From assembly GCA_026214975.1 (NCBI GenBank), contig CM047805.1, forward strand, positions 5,580,001 to 5,644,000: a DNA stretch of 64,000 bases. The letters run 5' to 3'. Source of the stretch: Gentiana macrophylla. Its lineage: Eukaryota > Streptophyta > Magnoliopsida > Gentianales > Gentianaceae. Both the position numbers and the translations under genes were made by a program. This document shows positions 55,075 through 64,000 of this stretch, piece after piece (position 1 is the first letter of the stretch; every line of letters starts with the position of its first letter). The notes beneath the pieces were generated by a model. It searched no databases and was not told where the DNA came from. It was given only the letters and a program-made list of their open reading frames with translations.

Positions 55075-56290
55075 CGTAAATGAAGATAGAAGGACGTTAA
55101 TATATATTATGTGATTAAAAAGGATAAATTCATAATAATTGGGTAAAAATACCCTTTTACACATTAAACACGTAAGAATTTAGATAAAGTGTAGATGAAT
55201 AACCAAAACAAGTAGTAGCAACATATAAAATGTAGTAACATCCAAATGAAAAAAAAAGAATAACCTAAATAAACAAGTAGTAATACCAATAAACAAGAAG
55301 AATGTACCAAAAACAACAAGAATAATTTATAAAATGTAAGTAGAACGACCAATAAACAAGTAAGTAATGTACCGTAAAATAGATAAAGTTACATCAACAA
55401 ATGTAGTAACGTTAAAAAAATAATAGTAACAACCCTAAACCCTAAACTTATATTAAAAAAAAATACAGCTTGCTTCTCCGGCAACTATGGCTGCCGTTAA
55501 CTCCTTCGCCGGTGCACATGGCCCGAGCTCTGGCGTTCAAATCCGATCATTCAACTCCGGCGGCACAGCCGTCACCCCTCTTTCTCCTCCCTAAATCCTC
55601 ATCCCCAAATCGGTTGGAGCAGTGGGCGGAAATTGGAGTAGTGGCCGAAAAATAAAGTGAATCCGACCAGCCTGATAAATAAAGTGAATTAGATCAGCCG
55701 GAAATTGGATCAGCCTGATAAATAAAGTGAATTCGATCTTCTTCGCCGGAAATTGGATCAGCCTGATAAATAAAGTGAATTCGATCGTTCAGCTCCGGCT
55801 CACTACCACCGGCGAGTTCCTCTCCCCTTTCGGTGCCATCCCGCTGCTAGACAATATATTCCGGTGATCGCCGGCCTCTCGACCCCTCCCTCTCAAAGCC
55901 TCCCTCTCAACGCCTCATTCTCAGCCTGCCATCAATTTTGTTTTTATTTTGCGGCTGCGGCTCCGCCTTCAACAAATTCGCCGCACAGTACCTCAACGGA
56001 ATCTCCGGCACGATCACACAATGCTCCATCACATAATGCTCCGTCACCGGCCCTTTCTGAGGGCATCTCCGGCATCTCCGCACAGGCGGCAAAAATTTGG
56101 GGATTAGGAACGCTGATGCTTTTTTTTTGGGGGAAGGAGGGTTTCTTATTTTATAGATAGATAGAAAAAGGGTGTTTTGGAAATTTACACAGGTTTTGTC
56201 CTGATTAATTATCAGTGTCCTTGGATCCTGATTTATTAATTAATCTGTCCTTCCTGACAAAAACCTATAATTTTTATCTGTCATAGTTAC
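55075..56290 (-). mobile_element. Pack-type element, copy B, with different cargo
   Basis: An inverted relative of 32418-33565. It shares both ends but not the centre. Plus-strand content: AAAGGGTATTTTTAC end, a TAGTAAC-rich block (55190-55430), ATGGCTGCCGTTAACTCC (55487), unrelated cargo (about 55530-56070), then the GCACAGGCGGC...AAATTTGGGGAT end (56080-56105). The cargo is GC-richer than its surroundings, with many CCGGCG units as in plant 5' exons, but I cannot identify the source gene. Confidence 0.65.
55628..55786 (+). repeat. 39-bp tandem repeat inside copy B
   Basis: GGAAATTGGATCAGCCTGAT plus AAATAAAGTGAATTCGATC is exact at 55700-55738 and 55748-55786 apart from one base or so, with two more degenerate units before them. 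Confidence 0.75.
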
Positions 56291-56498
56291 ATTTACAAAG
56301 CATTATTTATTAAATTATTCAACATCTATCCTCATTTATTAAGGGATGAGAGATTGAAAACAACATTGTTAATCAAAAAAAAAATTGCATTAATTATAAT
56401 CAAGGGGTATTATTGTCATTTTTATGTTAAGTCAAAGCACTAACTAATCTTCTTAATATGTGTTTTTTGCAAATGCGTTAGCTAAATAGGAACGTAGG

Positions 56499-57322
56499 GA
56501 GTACTATTTTCTTCATCTTACTCCTAATTTATTAACAATCCAACCACTTTTAATACTACATAATAATTTCATTAACGGTAGTCAAAGGATATTTTAGACA
56601 TTTATCATTAAAATTTAGGACATTTTACAAATTTCATAATCTTTATGAAAATACTCAAAATAACTTATATTTTGGAAATGGAGGTAGTATACACTATTTT
56701 CATCTCACAAAAGCTTTCCAATTTTAGAAAAGTAAAAGTGTGTTATAAAAAGTGTTTATATATATATGAAAACAATACGTCCCTCTCAAAAAAAAAAAAA
56801 ACAAAAAACAAAAAGTCATTTAATGTATTTTTCCTAACATACATTTATCCTAACATTTAATGTTTATTTGATATTTCAAACAAATATTTATTATGAGATA
56901 AGAGTATATATAAGTCCATAAACATTGCCAATATATGCTCTTGCAGGATTGGATGAAGATCAATTTGGGGGCTAATAGAGACTCTTCCTTGGGAATAAGG
57001 GAGAGAAGCAACGTATGGCCAATGGCTATGGCGCAATCGAGTTGTATACGATCCAGACAAAGAACGATCTCATACGTTTATTTTTGTATCCCATGTAGTT
57101 AAGAGGGCTAAAAACCTGAGACTAGCTTGGAAGGACATGGGGTAAAATAGTTTTCGATTTTCTGCCTGCTTTTTCTATTCTTAAAAACAATGTGAATGGT
57201 GGGAAACGACATTTAAGATAATTGTATTTCATTGATTCAACTGAGTAGCAGTGGTATAAATATATAGGCCTACAACTACTTGGCCAACAAGTGACAATAA
57301 AATAAATACATAATAATAACAT
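56499..57322. other. Intergenic sequence, probably including the copia 3' LTR
   Basis: 56640-56840 is AT-rich with an A-run (56789-56814). The 200 bp to the left of the copia stop codon (57323) should hold its 3' LTR: the minus strand has GCGGGGGCGTGCCGAGGA as purine tract just inside the ORF end, then TAATATTGGAATTAGC as a likely LTR start. The other LTR is missing, so limits are unknown. Confidence 0.4.
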
Positions 57323-57941
57323 TTAGCTAATTCCAATATTATCCTCGGCACGCCCCCGCAATTTCGTGGGAAGTGGTTGAACACGAAGATTGGACTTTAA
57401 ATTGGTAAAACGAGGCTGAGTCAACGGTTTGGTAAGGACATTGGCTAACTGATCCTTTGAGGAGATAAAAGAGATGCTGAGCTTGCGGGCAGCAACTAGT
57501 TCGCGAATATGGTAGAAGTTGATCTCTATGTGTTTCGTGCGGGCGTGAAACACCGGATTGTGAGTAAGGTAGGTGGCGCCAATATTATCACACCAAAGAG
57601 TAGGCGGGGAAGACAAGGAACCTACATATCAAGAAGAAGACTACAAAGCCACTAAAATTCTGCGCGGTGTTAGAAAAAGTCTTATACTCGGCCTCAGTGC
57701 TATTTTTTGAAATTGTCAAGTGTTTCTTAGTACGCCAACTAATGAGATTATCGCCAAGGAAGACACAATATGCCACAACAGAACATCGATTATCACTATC
57801 AGGGGCCCAATCAAAGTCAAAATAAGTCCGGAGCGAAATAGAGGAGCTGTGGGAAAAGAAGAGACCATCAGAGATAGAGTGTATAAGATACCGAATAATG
57901 CATGTAACTGCAACCCAGTGAGCATCGGTAGGTGAATGCAT
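57323..57941 (-). pseudogene. RNase H of the copia element
   Basis: 57941-57588 reads HSPTDAHWVAVTCIIRYL and ISWRTKKHLTISKNSTEAEYK. 57616-57323 continues with LWCDNIGATYLTHNPVFHARTKHIEI, FHYIRE-type helix and DQLANVLTKPLTQPRF. One frame change near 57600. Confidence 0.88.
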
Positions 57942-57995
57942 ATACTTAATAACCTTGTATATCGCACAGGCAACATCAAGCCGAGTGAAACTAAG

Positions 57996-58954
57996 TTACT
58001 GCAAACCGCCAATGATAGTGCGGTAAAGAAAGGGATCAGCGCAGGGAGGACAATCGTCAAGTGTAAGCCGGGTAGAGGCCGACATAGGTGTCTGACAAGG
58101 CTTGGCCTTGTCCAAAGAAGCACACTGTATAAGCTGAAAGATATACTTGCGTTGAGTGAAGAATAGCCCATCGGAGGTAGAGAGCACCTCAATACCAAGA
58201 AAATAGGACAGAGAACCAAGGTCTTTAGCCAGAAAGTGCCGACCAAAATAAGAGATGACCAGCTCAATAAGAGATGATGACGAGCCAGTAATAATAATAT
58301 CATTAACATAGACCAGTATATAAACATGAGCATCATCATGAGAATAAATATATAGGGAGGTGTCGGCTTTGGAGCCAACAAAGCCAAACTGAGGGCCTAA
58401 CGAAGGCCATAAAGACTGCGGCGATGACGGCAAACATAGTCAGGATAATCAGGATGAAAAAATCCCCGTGGCTGCTACATATAAACGGGCTTAGATAAAT
58501 GCCCATGGAGAAAAGCATTCTGAATGTCCACTTGGCAACGAGACAAACCCTGCGAAACAGCAAGAGACAAAATGAGACAAATAGTGACCGGTTTAAAAAC
58601 CGGACTAAATGTGTCCGTTTAATCAATTCCTTCAGCCGGATGAAAACCCTTGGCCGCAAGGCGAGCCTTGTGACGCTCACAACGACCATCTGCGTGATGA
58701 TTAGTGCGATAAACCATTCATTCCTAAAAATATTCATACGAGGACGTGGAGGAACAAGATCCCAGGTATGGTTGCACAACAACGCGTCAATTTCCTCTCT
58801 CATAGCATTACGCCAATTCGGGTATTTAAAGGCTTCGGTATCAGATGTAGGTTCCAGGGAGTCGGTAGAAGTAACAAGGGCTTTAAGAAGCGGAAAACGG
58901 ATAAAGTTAGGCCGAGAGATAGGTTTGAGGGAATTGGTTTTGGTTCGAGTAACC
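57996..58954 (-). pseudogene. Reverse transcriptase of the copia element, catalytic Asp changed
   Basis: HMVTRTKTNSLKP and WRNAMREEIDALLCNHTWDLVPP (58954-58750) start the domain. The middle is frameshifted, with YKARLAAKGFHPAEG-like and [14 protein letters not shown] pieces readable in parts. 58433-57996 has the palm motif YVNDIIITGSS where YVDD is universal, then KDLGSLSYFLGIEV. The Asp-to-Asn change removes a metal ligand. Confidence 0.85.
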
Positions 58955-58959
58955 ATGTG

Positions 58960-60733
58960 TGTTGGGGAGATTTTGCATCATTAAAACAAAAGAAAATTTA
59001 TAAACCCATACTACCATGCAAAACTACCTCCTAACCGGCCGAATACCGGGTAGTTGCTAGTAAAGTTGGATAAGTACGGGTATCGATCCTCAGGGAAAAG
59101 GGATGTTGAATCTAATCTAATTAATTCTTCTTTATTAACTAAACCTAAACCTAAACTAGAACGGAAAAATAACTGGACGAAGGATTGTTAATCCAAAGCC
59201 AGGAAATATAGTTGCGGACAAAATAAATAAAACTACATCTACGAAAAACAAGAAACTAACTAATAACTGAACAAACATAAACAAACCATGATCAACCTAT
59301 TCCCAACAACCATCACCCCACCGAAATCATTCAGATAGACAAACATTCATTCATTAATTATCTTGGATTATTATCTTTTCTAATGAAGCGTTTCCTCTTC
59401 CGATTTATCATGCCATTAATTAGTTTACCTTCCGGTCTTGACTAATATCGATACAAATCAAAGATATGGATTGAATCCTAACCTAACAACATTATCCCTC
59501 AACTTCCGTTTGTTGGAATAATTATTGTCAATCTCCCTCACGATAATCTAATAAATCTATTAACTTCCGTTATCTAAATTCGATTGACATGCGGCATAAA
59601 AACATGAAAGAGAACAAGAACAACATAATGAATTAAACACATGAAAAATCCTATCTTTCCGTAACGGTGATATCCTCAATTCCAATCTAAGATAATCTTG
59701 CAATGAATTAATCAAATTGTGATCCTCTCGTAAACCTAGATATTTAACCTCTGAACTTCCGTTATGTATAGATTAAAAATCTAATCTTTCCTATGGTGAT
59801 CTAAACTACACCGACTTCCGTCATACGGTAGCATCAAATCATACAATCATCTTTCGATATAAAATTGCACGATACAAATAAACATAGAAAATGAAACAAT
59901 TATAATTAAAACTTACAAAATCATCCATGAACTGAAATTAAAGTGCTGAAACAAGTCTCCATGGCTGCTCCATGGATGAAAGCTCAAGCCTTCATCATAA
60001 TTCGAACAAGAAAAGAAAACGAAGCGAAAAATAAAACCTAATCTAACCCCGATCACCCGAGCACAAGGCTCGGGTGACCGCCTGGAAGCCTCGAGAAAAT
60101 AAGGTGTTCTTGCGGCGGCTTTGTGTGTAAATTCGATGTGGTATGATATTAGGGTAAAAAGCTGCTGCTATTTATAGAAAATCGAGGCGGTTGCTATGAG
60201 ACGGTGCCGGACGCCCGTCCATAAGGTCGGACGCCCGTTCACTATTTTCAGCAACAGCATCCAAACTTGTAACGCTCATATCTCGGGCCTCGTAAGTCGG
60301 AATGGAGTGATTCAAAATCCTGTAGAATCCTCCCTTCAAGACCTACAACTCTTATCTTGAGGCCCAGAGTCAAGTCGGTTGTTATCATATCAAGAACTTC
60401 GTTGCAAGGTCGTCACTACCCGGAATCCTGATTTTCCGACATTTATCTTGCTTGATTTCTTTTCCACTCGAATTTATCTCTTTAAAATCATCCTTTCCAT
60501 CACTAATGTGTATCTACAATGTAGGAAAGACATACCAAAGCGTAACACAATCCTAAAATAATATAAAATCATGATTTAAACACATAAATCACTACGTTTT
60601 GCAATTTAACCTATTAGAAACACCATTTACTCAATTAATCGATTATAAGCTCGATTTCTATGAAAATCCTAAGAATATGGGGAATATTGACATAAAATAT
60701 ATCCTTATAAAACGTATAAAATCACCCTTAACA
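58960..60733 (-). repeat. Solo LTR of an Athila-like element
   Basis: Minus strand runs TGTTAAGGGTGATTTTATACG to GATTTTGC...CCAACA. It is flanked by the exact duplication ATGTG (58955-58959, 60734-60738), with no interior. It is related to the LTRs at 1-1200 and 3995-5504: shared start, the ACTACCCGGTATTTGGCCGG block, and the TCACCCGAGC hairpin at 60053-60077. It is not the same subfamily, as long stretches differ. It sits inside the copia ORF between integrase and RT. Confidence 0.92.
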
Positions 60734-60739
60734 ATGTGG

Positions 60740-62009
60740 TATGAGTGGGAGCAGGTTGAGCAAAAGACGAGTCTGAAGAGGCCGAGGCTGAAGTGGACGT
60801 ATGAGAGGTGGGAAGGGAAGACTCGAGAGCGGGATCTGATGGGGTGGGGCCGGGTTGGAGGGAGCCGGCATGGGAGGAGGATTTTGTAGGGGTGCAAGCA
60901 GGGAGACAAAAAGCGGTACAGTGAGATTATCAAGGGTTGGTTTGAATGGAGAAGGTGTATTGGGGAAGACGGATTCGTCGAAAACCACATGGCGAGCAAT
61001 ATAGATACGACTAGAGGCATTGTCCAGACATTTATAACCATGGTGGGAAAGACTATAGCTGAGGAAGATGTAGGTTTTAGAGCGGAAATCAGTCTTATGA
61101 TGGTTGTAGGGATGCAGATAGAGCCATCACACACAGCCAAAGACCCGAAGGAATGTATAGTCAGGGGCCGATGATGGACCATTTCAAAGGGAGACTTATC
61201 ATTGAGGACATTGGTGAGAAGACGGTTGATGATATAAGTGGCAGTGATAAAGGCATCCTCCCAATAGGGAAGCAGAAGGTTGGATTGGGCAAGAAAGGAA
61301 AGGCTGACTTCAAAAGTTTGGCGGTGACGGCACTCAATGCCACCAAGTTTGGTGTTAAATTGGCATTCAATCATAGAAAGGAAGTCAGGAAAGATAGTTT
61401 CAAAATCAGATATATCTTTAAGAGGATAAAGCCACAGGTATTTCGTAAAATCATGCAGAAAGCTGACATAGTAGCGTGAACTATAAATGGAGGGCTCAGA
61501 ATAGGGGCCCCAAACATCAAAATTAATCTGGTCCAAAGGAGCAGTAGAGGTAAAATTAGAAATGTATAACGAAAAATGATGACTCTTAGCTAACTTACAT
61601 GGGCCACGTATGACATAGGGTGCTTTAGTAGGAATAAAGGTATAAATACTTTTTAAGGTTTGACGGAGCACAGAGTAAGAGCAATGACCGAGACACTGAT
61701 GCCACGTGGTGGATGAGGTGATGGAGGAGGCAAGAGCTTGGGCAGGAGCAGGGGGTCGGTGGAGCGGAGTGGTGAAGTGATAGAGTCTATCCATTACAAA
61801 TCCCCTAAGATGGACGCGCCTTGAGTAATCTTTTACAATAAAGTAAGAATCATGAAATTCAAAATACATGGAATTGTCAGAGGCAAACTTATGCTCATGT
61901 TAGAGGTTTCGTGTAATAGAAGAGGTAACAAAGACATTTGATAAATAAAATGACTGTAAAGGAGAACATACAGAAGAAGAAGCATAATGAGTAATTGATA
62001 AATCTGTAC
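60740..62009 (-). pseudogene. Protease end and integrase of the copia element
   Basis: 62009-61870: TDLSITHYASSSV and LSNVFVTSSITRNL, the spacer after copia protease, then an in-frame stop. 61869 onward: YFEFHDSYFIVKD, LRGFVMDRLYHF, the zinc finger WHQCLGHCS...CKLAKSHHF, then DVWGPYSEPSIYSSRYYVSFLHDFTKYLW with the first two catalytic-region motifs, and after a frame change a YIINRLLTNVLNDKSPFEMVHH segment. Confidence 0.85.
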
Positions 62010-63482
62010 TGTTGGTCCCGTGAAAAGGCTATCACATGTTTAGGGGGGTGAATAAACTTGTCCCCAAAAACCTTGATTTGAAACAACTAGGTTCAGCTTT
62101 AAACTTGTGTGGAGTTAAGCTAATTCAGCTGAGTATAAATCGAGCTGACTTATGCTCAAACTGAGTTAATCGATAGCGGAAAAATTAAAGCCTTTTGATT
62201 GTTCAGTTATCAGTTTGTAAAGATGAATGCAATGCCTACCTCAGTTTCTAATGTTTGCTGAGTTTGTGATCTGATGAGATATAAACTAGAATGCAGTAAA
62301 TAATTGCGTAAAGTAAATAAGTAAACGAGACAGAGTTTATAGAGGTTCCAGGTGGTGTAATTCTGTCAGTCCTCTCTTGCCCTGTGATACGGAGCAAAAT
62401 TCCGCTAGAACTCTTTGAGGTAGATCGGTTACAAAAAGTTCTAAACTGATAGTCCTTCACTAATCCCTAGTTTCACTATCTAAGCAACTATAGAATAGGT
62501 AGGATTGCTGCTCTGCAACTGCTTGCACCACTGGTCCTTGACAGGTTGTATTGCCTCTTCACCAGCTCATCACAAACACAGTCTTCCTGACTGCCCTCAA
62601 CTGTCCTTCACACCGTCTTTGGGTTTCACAGTCTAAACCTTCGATAAAAATCAAAGTTGAGACTTGAATCAATAACTATGATTCAACTTGTGATTTGAGT
62701 TTCTTCTTCTGAATGTATATAATTTGCACAGTAAGCTCGGATATCTTCAAGTCTTAATCTTGATGTTTCTTTGAATACTTAAGAACACTTTGAAGATTTC
62801 TTGATTTGGATATAGCAATGTAGAATAAAGCTGGAGTTCTTTTTAATTCACTTTCCCATTACTAAAATCTTTCTTGATATGTTTTTATTTAGAACTCCGC
62901 ACTTCTTCTTGATGTTGAAGTGGTCTATTTATAGGTGTTTTTCCAACGGTTATCCAATTGAATTTATATTATAGCCGTTAGTGGTCCTACTAAGGTTTGT
63001 TGAATGCCGGTGACCGTTCTGACAATTCATTCCATCATCCAATGAAAATGCCTGTTTTGGAACGTTCAAATTTTCTTTCAGTTCTTGGATATCTTCAGCT
63101 CTAAAACTGAGTTGTTTATAAATGGTCAGTTTTAAGCTTTAGAAAACTGAGTGAGTCAGTTTTCAGTTTAGAGCATTAACTGAGTTTTTACTCTTCTTCA
63201 AAACATAGTACTATATTTTCCATCTGATTCATATTGACTTAATCAGAGTACACCATAACTCATAAATCATTTAAGATTTCATTGTCCTTATGTATCTTAG
63301 GTCTTGATACAAGATCCATAAAGTCAGATTTCATTGTCCTTATGTATTTAAGATTTCATTGTCCTCATCACAGTCTTGCCTGAATCCTAACCTTCTCAAC
63401 TTTAATCTTCATAAACTGAGTTTGAACCCTCATTTCTTCAATCTTCAATAACTGAGTCTATGTCCCTCAGCCTTCTAATACT
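62010..63482 (-). repeat. Truncated Sirevirus-type LTR
   Basis: The minus-strand end ACAAGTTTATTCACCCCCCT...GGGACCAACA matches the ends of the Sirevirus LTRs, and the block CATAGACTCAGTTATTGAAGATTGAAG matches 46080-46106. The first 400 bp or so of a complete LTR are missing at the right edge, where it meets dioxygenase exon 1. No primer site follows the left end, so no internal part is attached there. Confidence 0.75.
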
Positions 63483-63915
63483 GATTAAAAATCTGAAAGA
63501 AACCCCAGTCTTCACAAGCATTGCTAATCTGAGAAACAATCTTAGCTCTTGTCTCTGCATCATCACTAGCACCATCCACTTTAAGGTCAATAAGTGGAAC
63601 TTTTTGTTTCTTTGACTTATTGCTAGGTCTCTTTTCATTCTTGAGGGACTCGTGATGAAAAAATGAAGGGATTTTTTTCACACCACAATCCACAAGTCCC
63701 TTAACACTCATCATTGAAGCATCAAAGGCTTTTTCTTCACTCTTGGAATCATTTTGAGGTGTGCTTATCCATTGGGCTGCTTTTTCACATTTTAATATAG
63801 ACTTTCTTATAGTGATCACCTTTTGGGGTGATCTACAAAGGCCATTGAGTAGGTTCAAAGACTTGTTTTGAAGGAATGATTGTGAAGCAGAAAATATTAT
63901 TGAACTTGAGGCCAT
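63483..63915 (-). pseudogene. Truncated paralogue of the dioxygenase gene (exon 1 part)
   Basis: Starts MASSSIIFSASQSFLQNK and follows the N-terminal 144 residues of the gene at 25208 closely, through the transit-like extension, KAFDASMMSVKGLVD and VPLIDLKVDGASDD to DWGFFQIFN, where the LTR begins. All iron and 2OG ligands are lost. The upstream 85 bp (63916-64000) also match the promoter-proximal part of the intact gene. Confidence 0.92.
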
Positions 63916-64000
63916 TTTATTTTAAGAAAATTCACTTCAATATTGGTGTGAAGCAGAAAGTGTTGCAGTCTATGTAGTAAACTGGTTACATTGACTAGAA
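63916..64000 (-). promoter_or_regulatory. Upstream flank of the truncated paralogue
   Basis: AAAATTCACTTCAATATTGGTG and GAAGCAGAAAGT match 25225-25262 upstream of the intact gene. The rest is cut by the window. Confidence 0.6.

Larger units (their letters stand above)
54988..56498. mobile_element. Stowaway-type MITE split by a Pack-type element
   Basis: The left end CTCCTTTCGTTTCTATTTAAC and the right end (reverse complement) CTCCCTACGTTCCTATTTAGC match, continuing into TGTCAAAAAC/TTTGCAAAAAAC, with TA on both sides. The MITE arms are 54988-55074 and about 56291-56498. Confidence 0.65.
57323..62009 (-). mobile_element. Ty1/copia element, 5' end lost, split by a solo LTR
   Basis: Minus-strand order: protease end (about 62009-61870), GAG-pre-integrase and integrase (61869-60740), then after the solo LTR RT (58956-57996) and RNase H (57941-57323). 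The frame joins neatly across the insertion (PTHT, then HMVTRTK). Gag and the 5' LTR are missing; a Sirevirus-type LTR stands in their place. Confidence 0.9.

Noticed and set aside
56857..57060. Possible LINE or host gene fragment
   Set aside because: Short peptide similarity by eye was not convincing and no catalytic motif could be placed.

Overview
The window is plant nuclear DNA, almost certainly from a dicot. It has intron-containing host exons with GT-AG borders, Ty3/gypsy and Ty1/copia retrotransposons of plant lineages (Athila-like, Tat, Tekay-like, Sirevirus), Stowaway-type MITEs and tRNA-derived SINEs. I cannot name the species. Host coding content is very small. There is one three-exon gene for a 2-oxoglutarate/Fe(II) dioxygenase of the ACC-oxidase-homolog type (22934-25208, minus). 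A truncated paralogue carries the same N-terminus (63483-63915, minus), and an exon-less duplicate of the gene's 3' flank lies at 18593-19425. Everything else recognisable is transposon.

Layout, left to right. 1-5504: a non-autonomous Athila-like LTR element with no gag or pol; its left end is outside the window, and its interior carries five copies of a hairpin with compensating base changes. 5505-13491: a Tat-lineage gypsy element on the minus strand (gag, protease, RT, two RNase H domains, integrase, 5' LTR) with a plus-strand antisense ORF beyond integrase. 15358-18115: LTR and integrase remnant of a Tekay-like element. 18593-25500: the dioxygenase locus and its decayed duplicate. 25490-33740: dense small-element territory, with MITEs, two SINEs with long target-site duplications, a 1.5 kb inverted repeat with tRNA-like promoters, a short terminal-repeat element, minisatellites, and a Pack-type element that has captured the start of the eIF3d gene. 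33762-54386: one full-length Sirevirus with CTAAT target-site duplication, split by a second, pol-less Sirevirus (40622-47438, duplication GTTAT). 54988-56498: a Stowaway MITE split by a second, inverted member of the eIF3d-capturing family that carries different cargo. 57323-62009: a minus-strand copia element split by an Athila-like solo LTR (58960-60733, duplication ATGTG). 62010-63482: a truncated Sirevirus-type LTR abutting the truncated dioxygenase paralogue.

The points most worth a second look are: the family of elements with conserved ends and exchangeable gene cargo (32418-33565 and 55075-56290); the covarying hairpin series at 1903-2393; a shared G-box/ABRE motif in front of the post-pol ORF of both Sireviruses; a plastid-transit-like N-terminal extension on the dioxygenase; and the way differences between paired LTRs concentrate at CTG/CAG sites, which suggests methylation-related basecalling error and means some apparent frameshifts may not be real.

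Coordinates of LTRs with target-site duplications, SINEs, MITEs and exons were read base by base. Boundaries of decayed coding domains are approximate.
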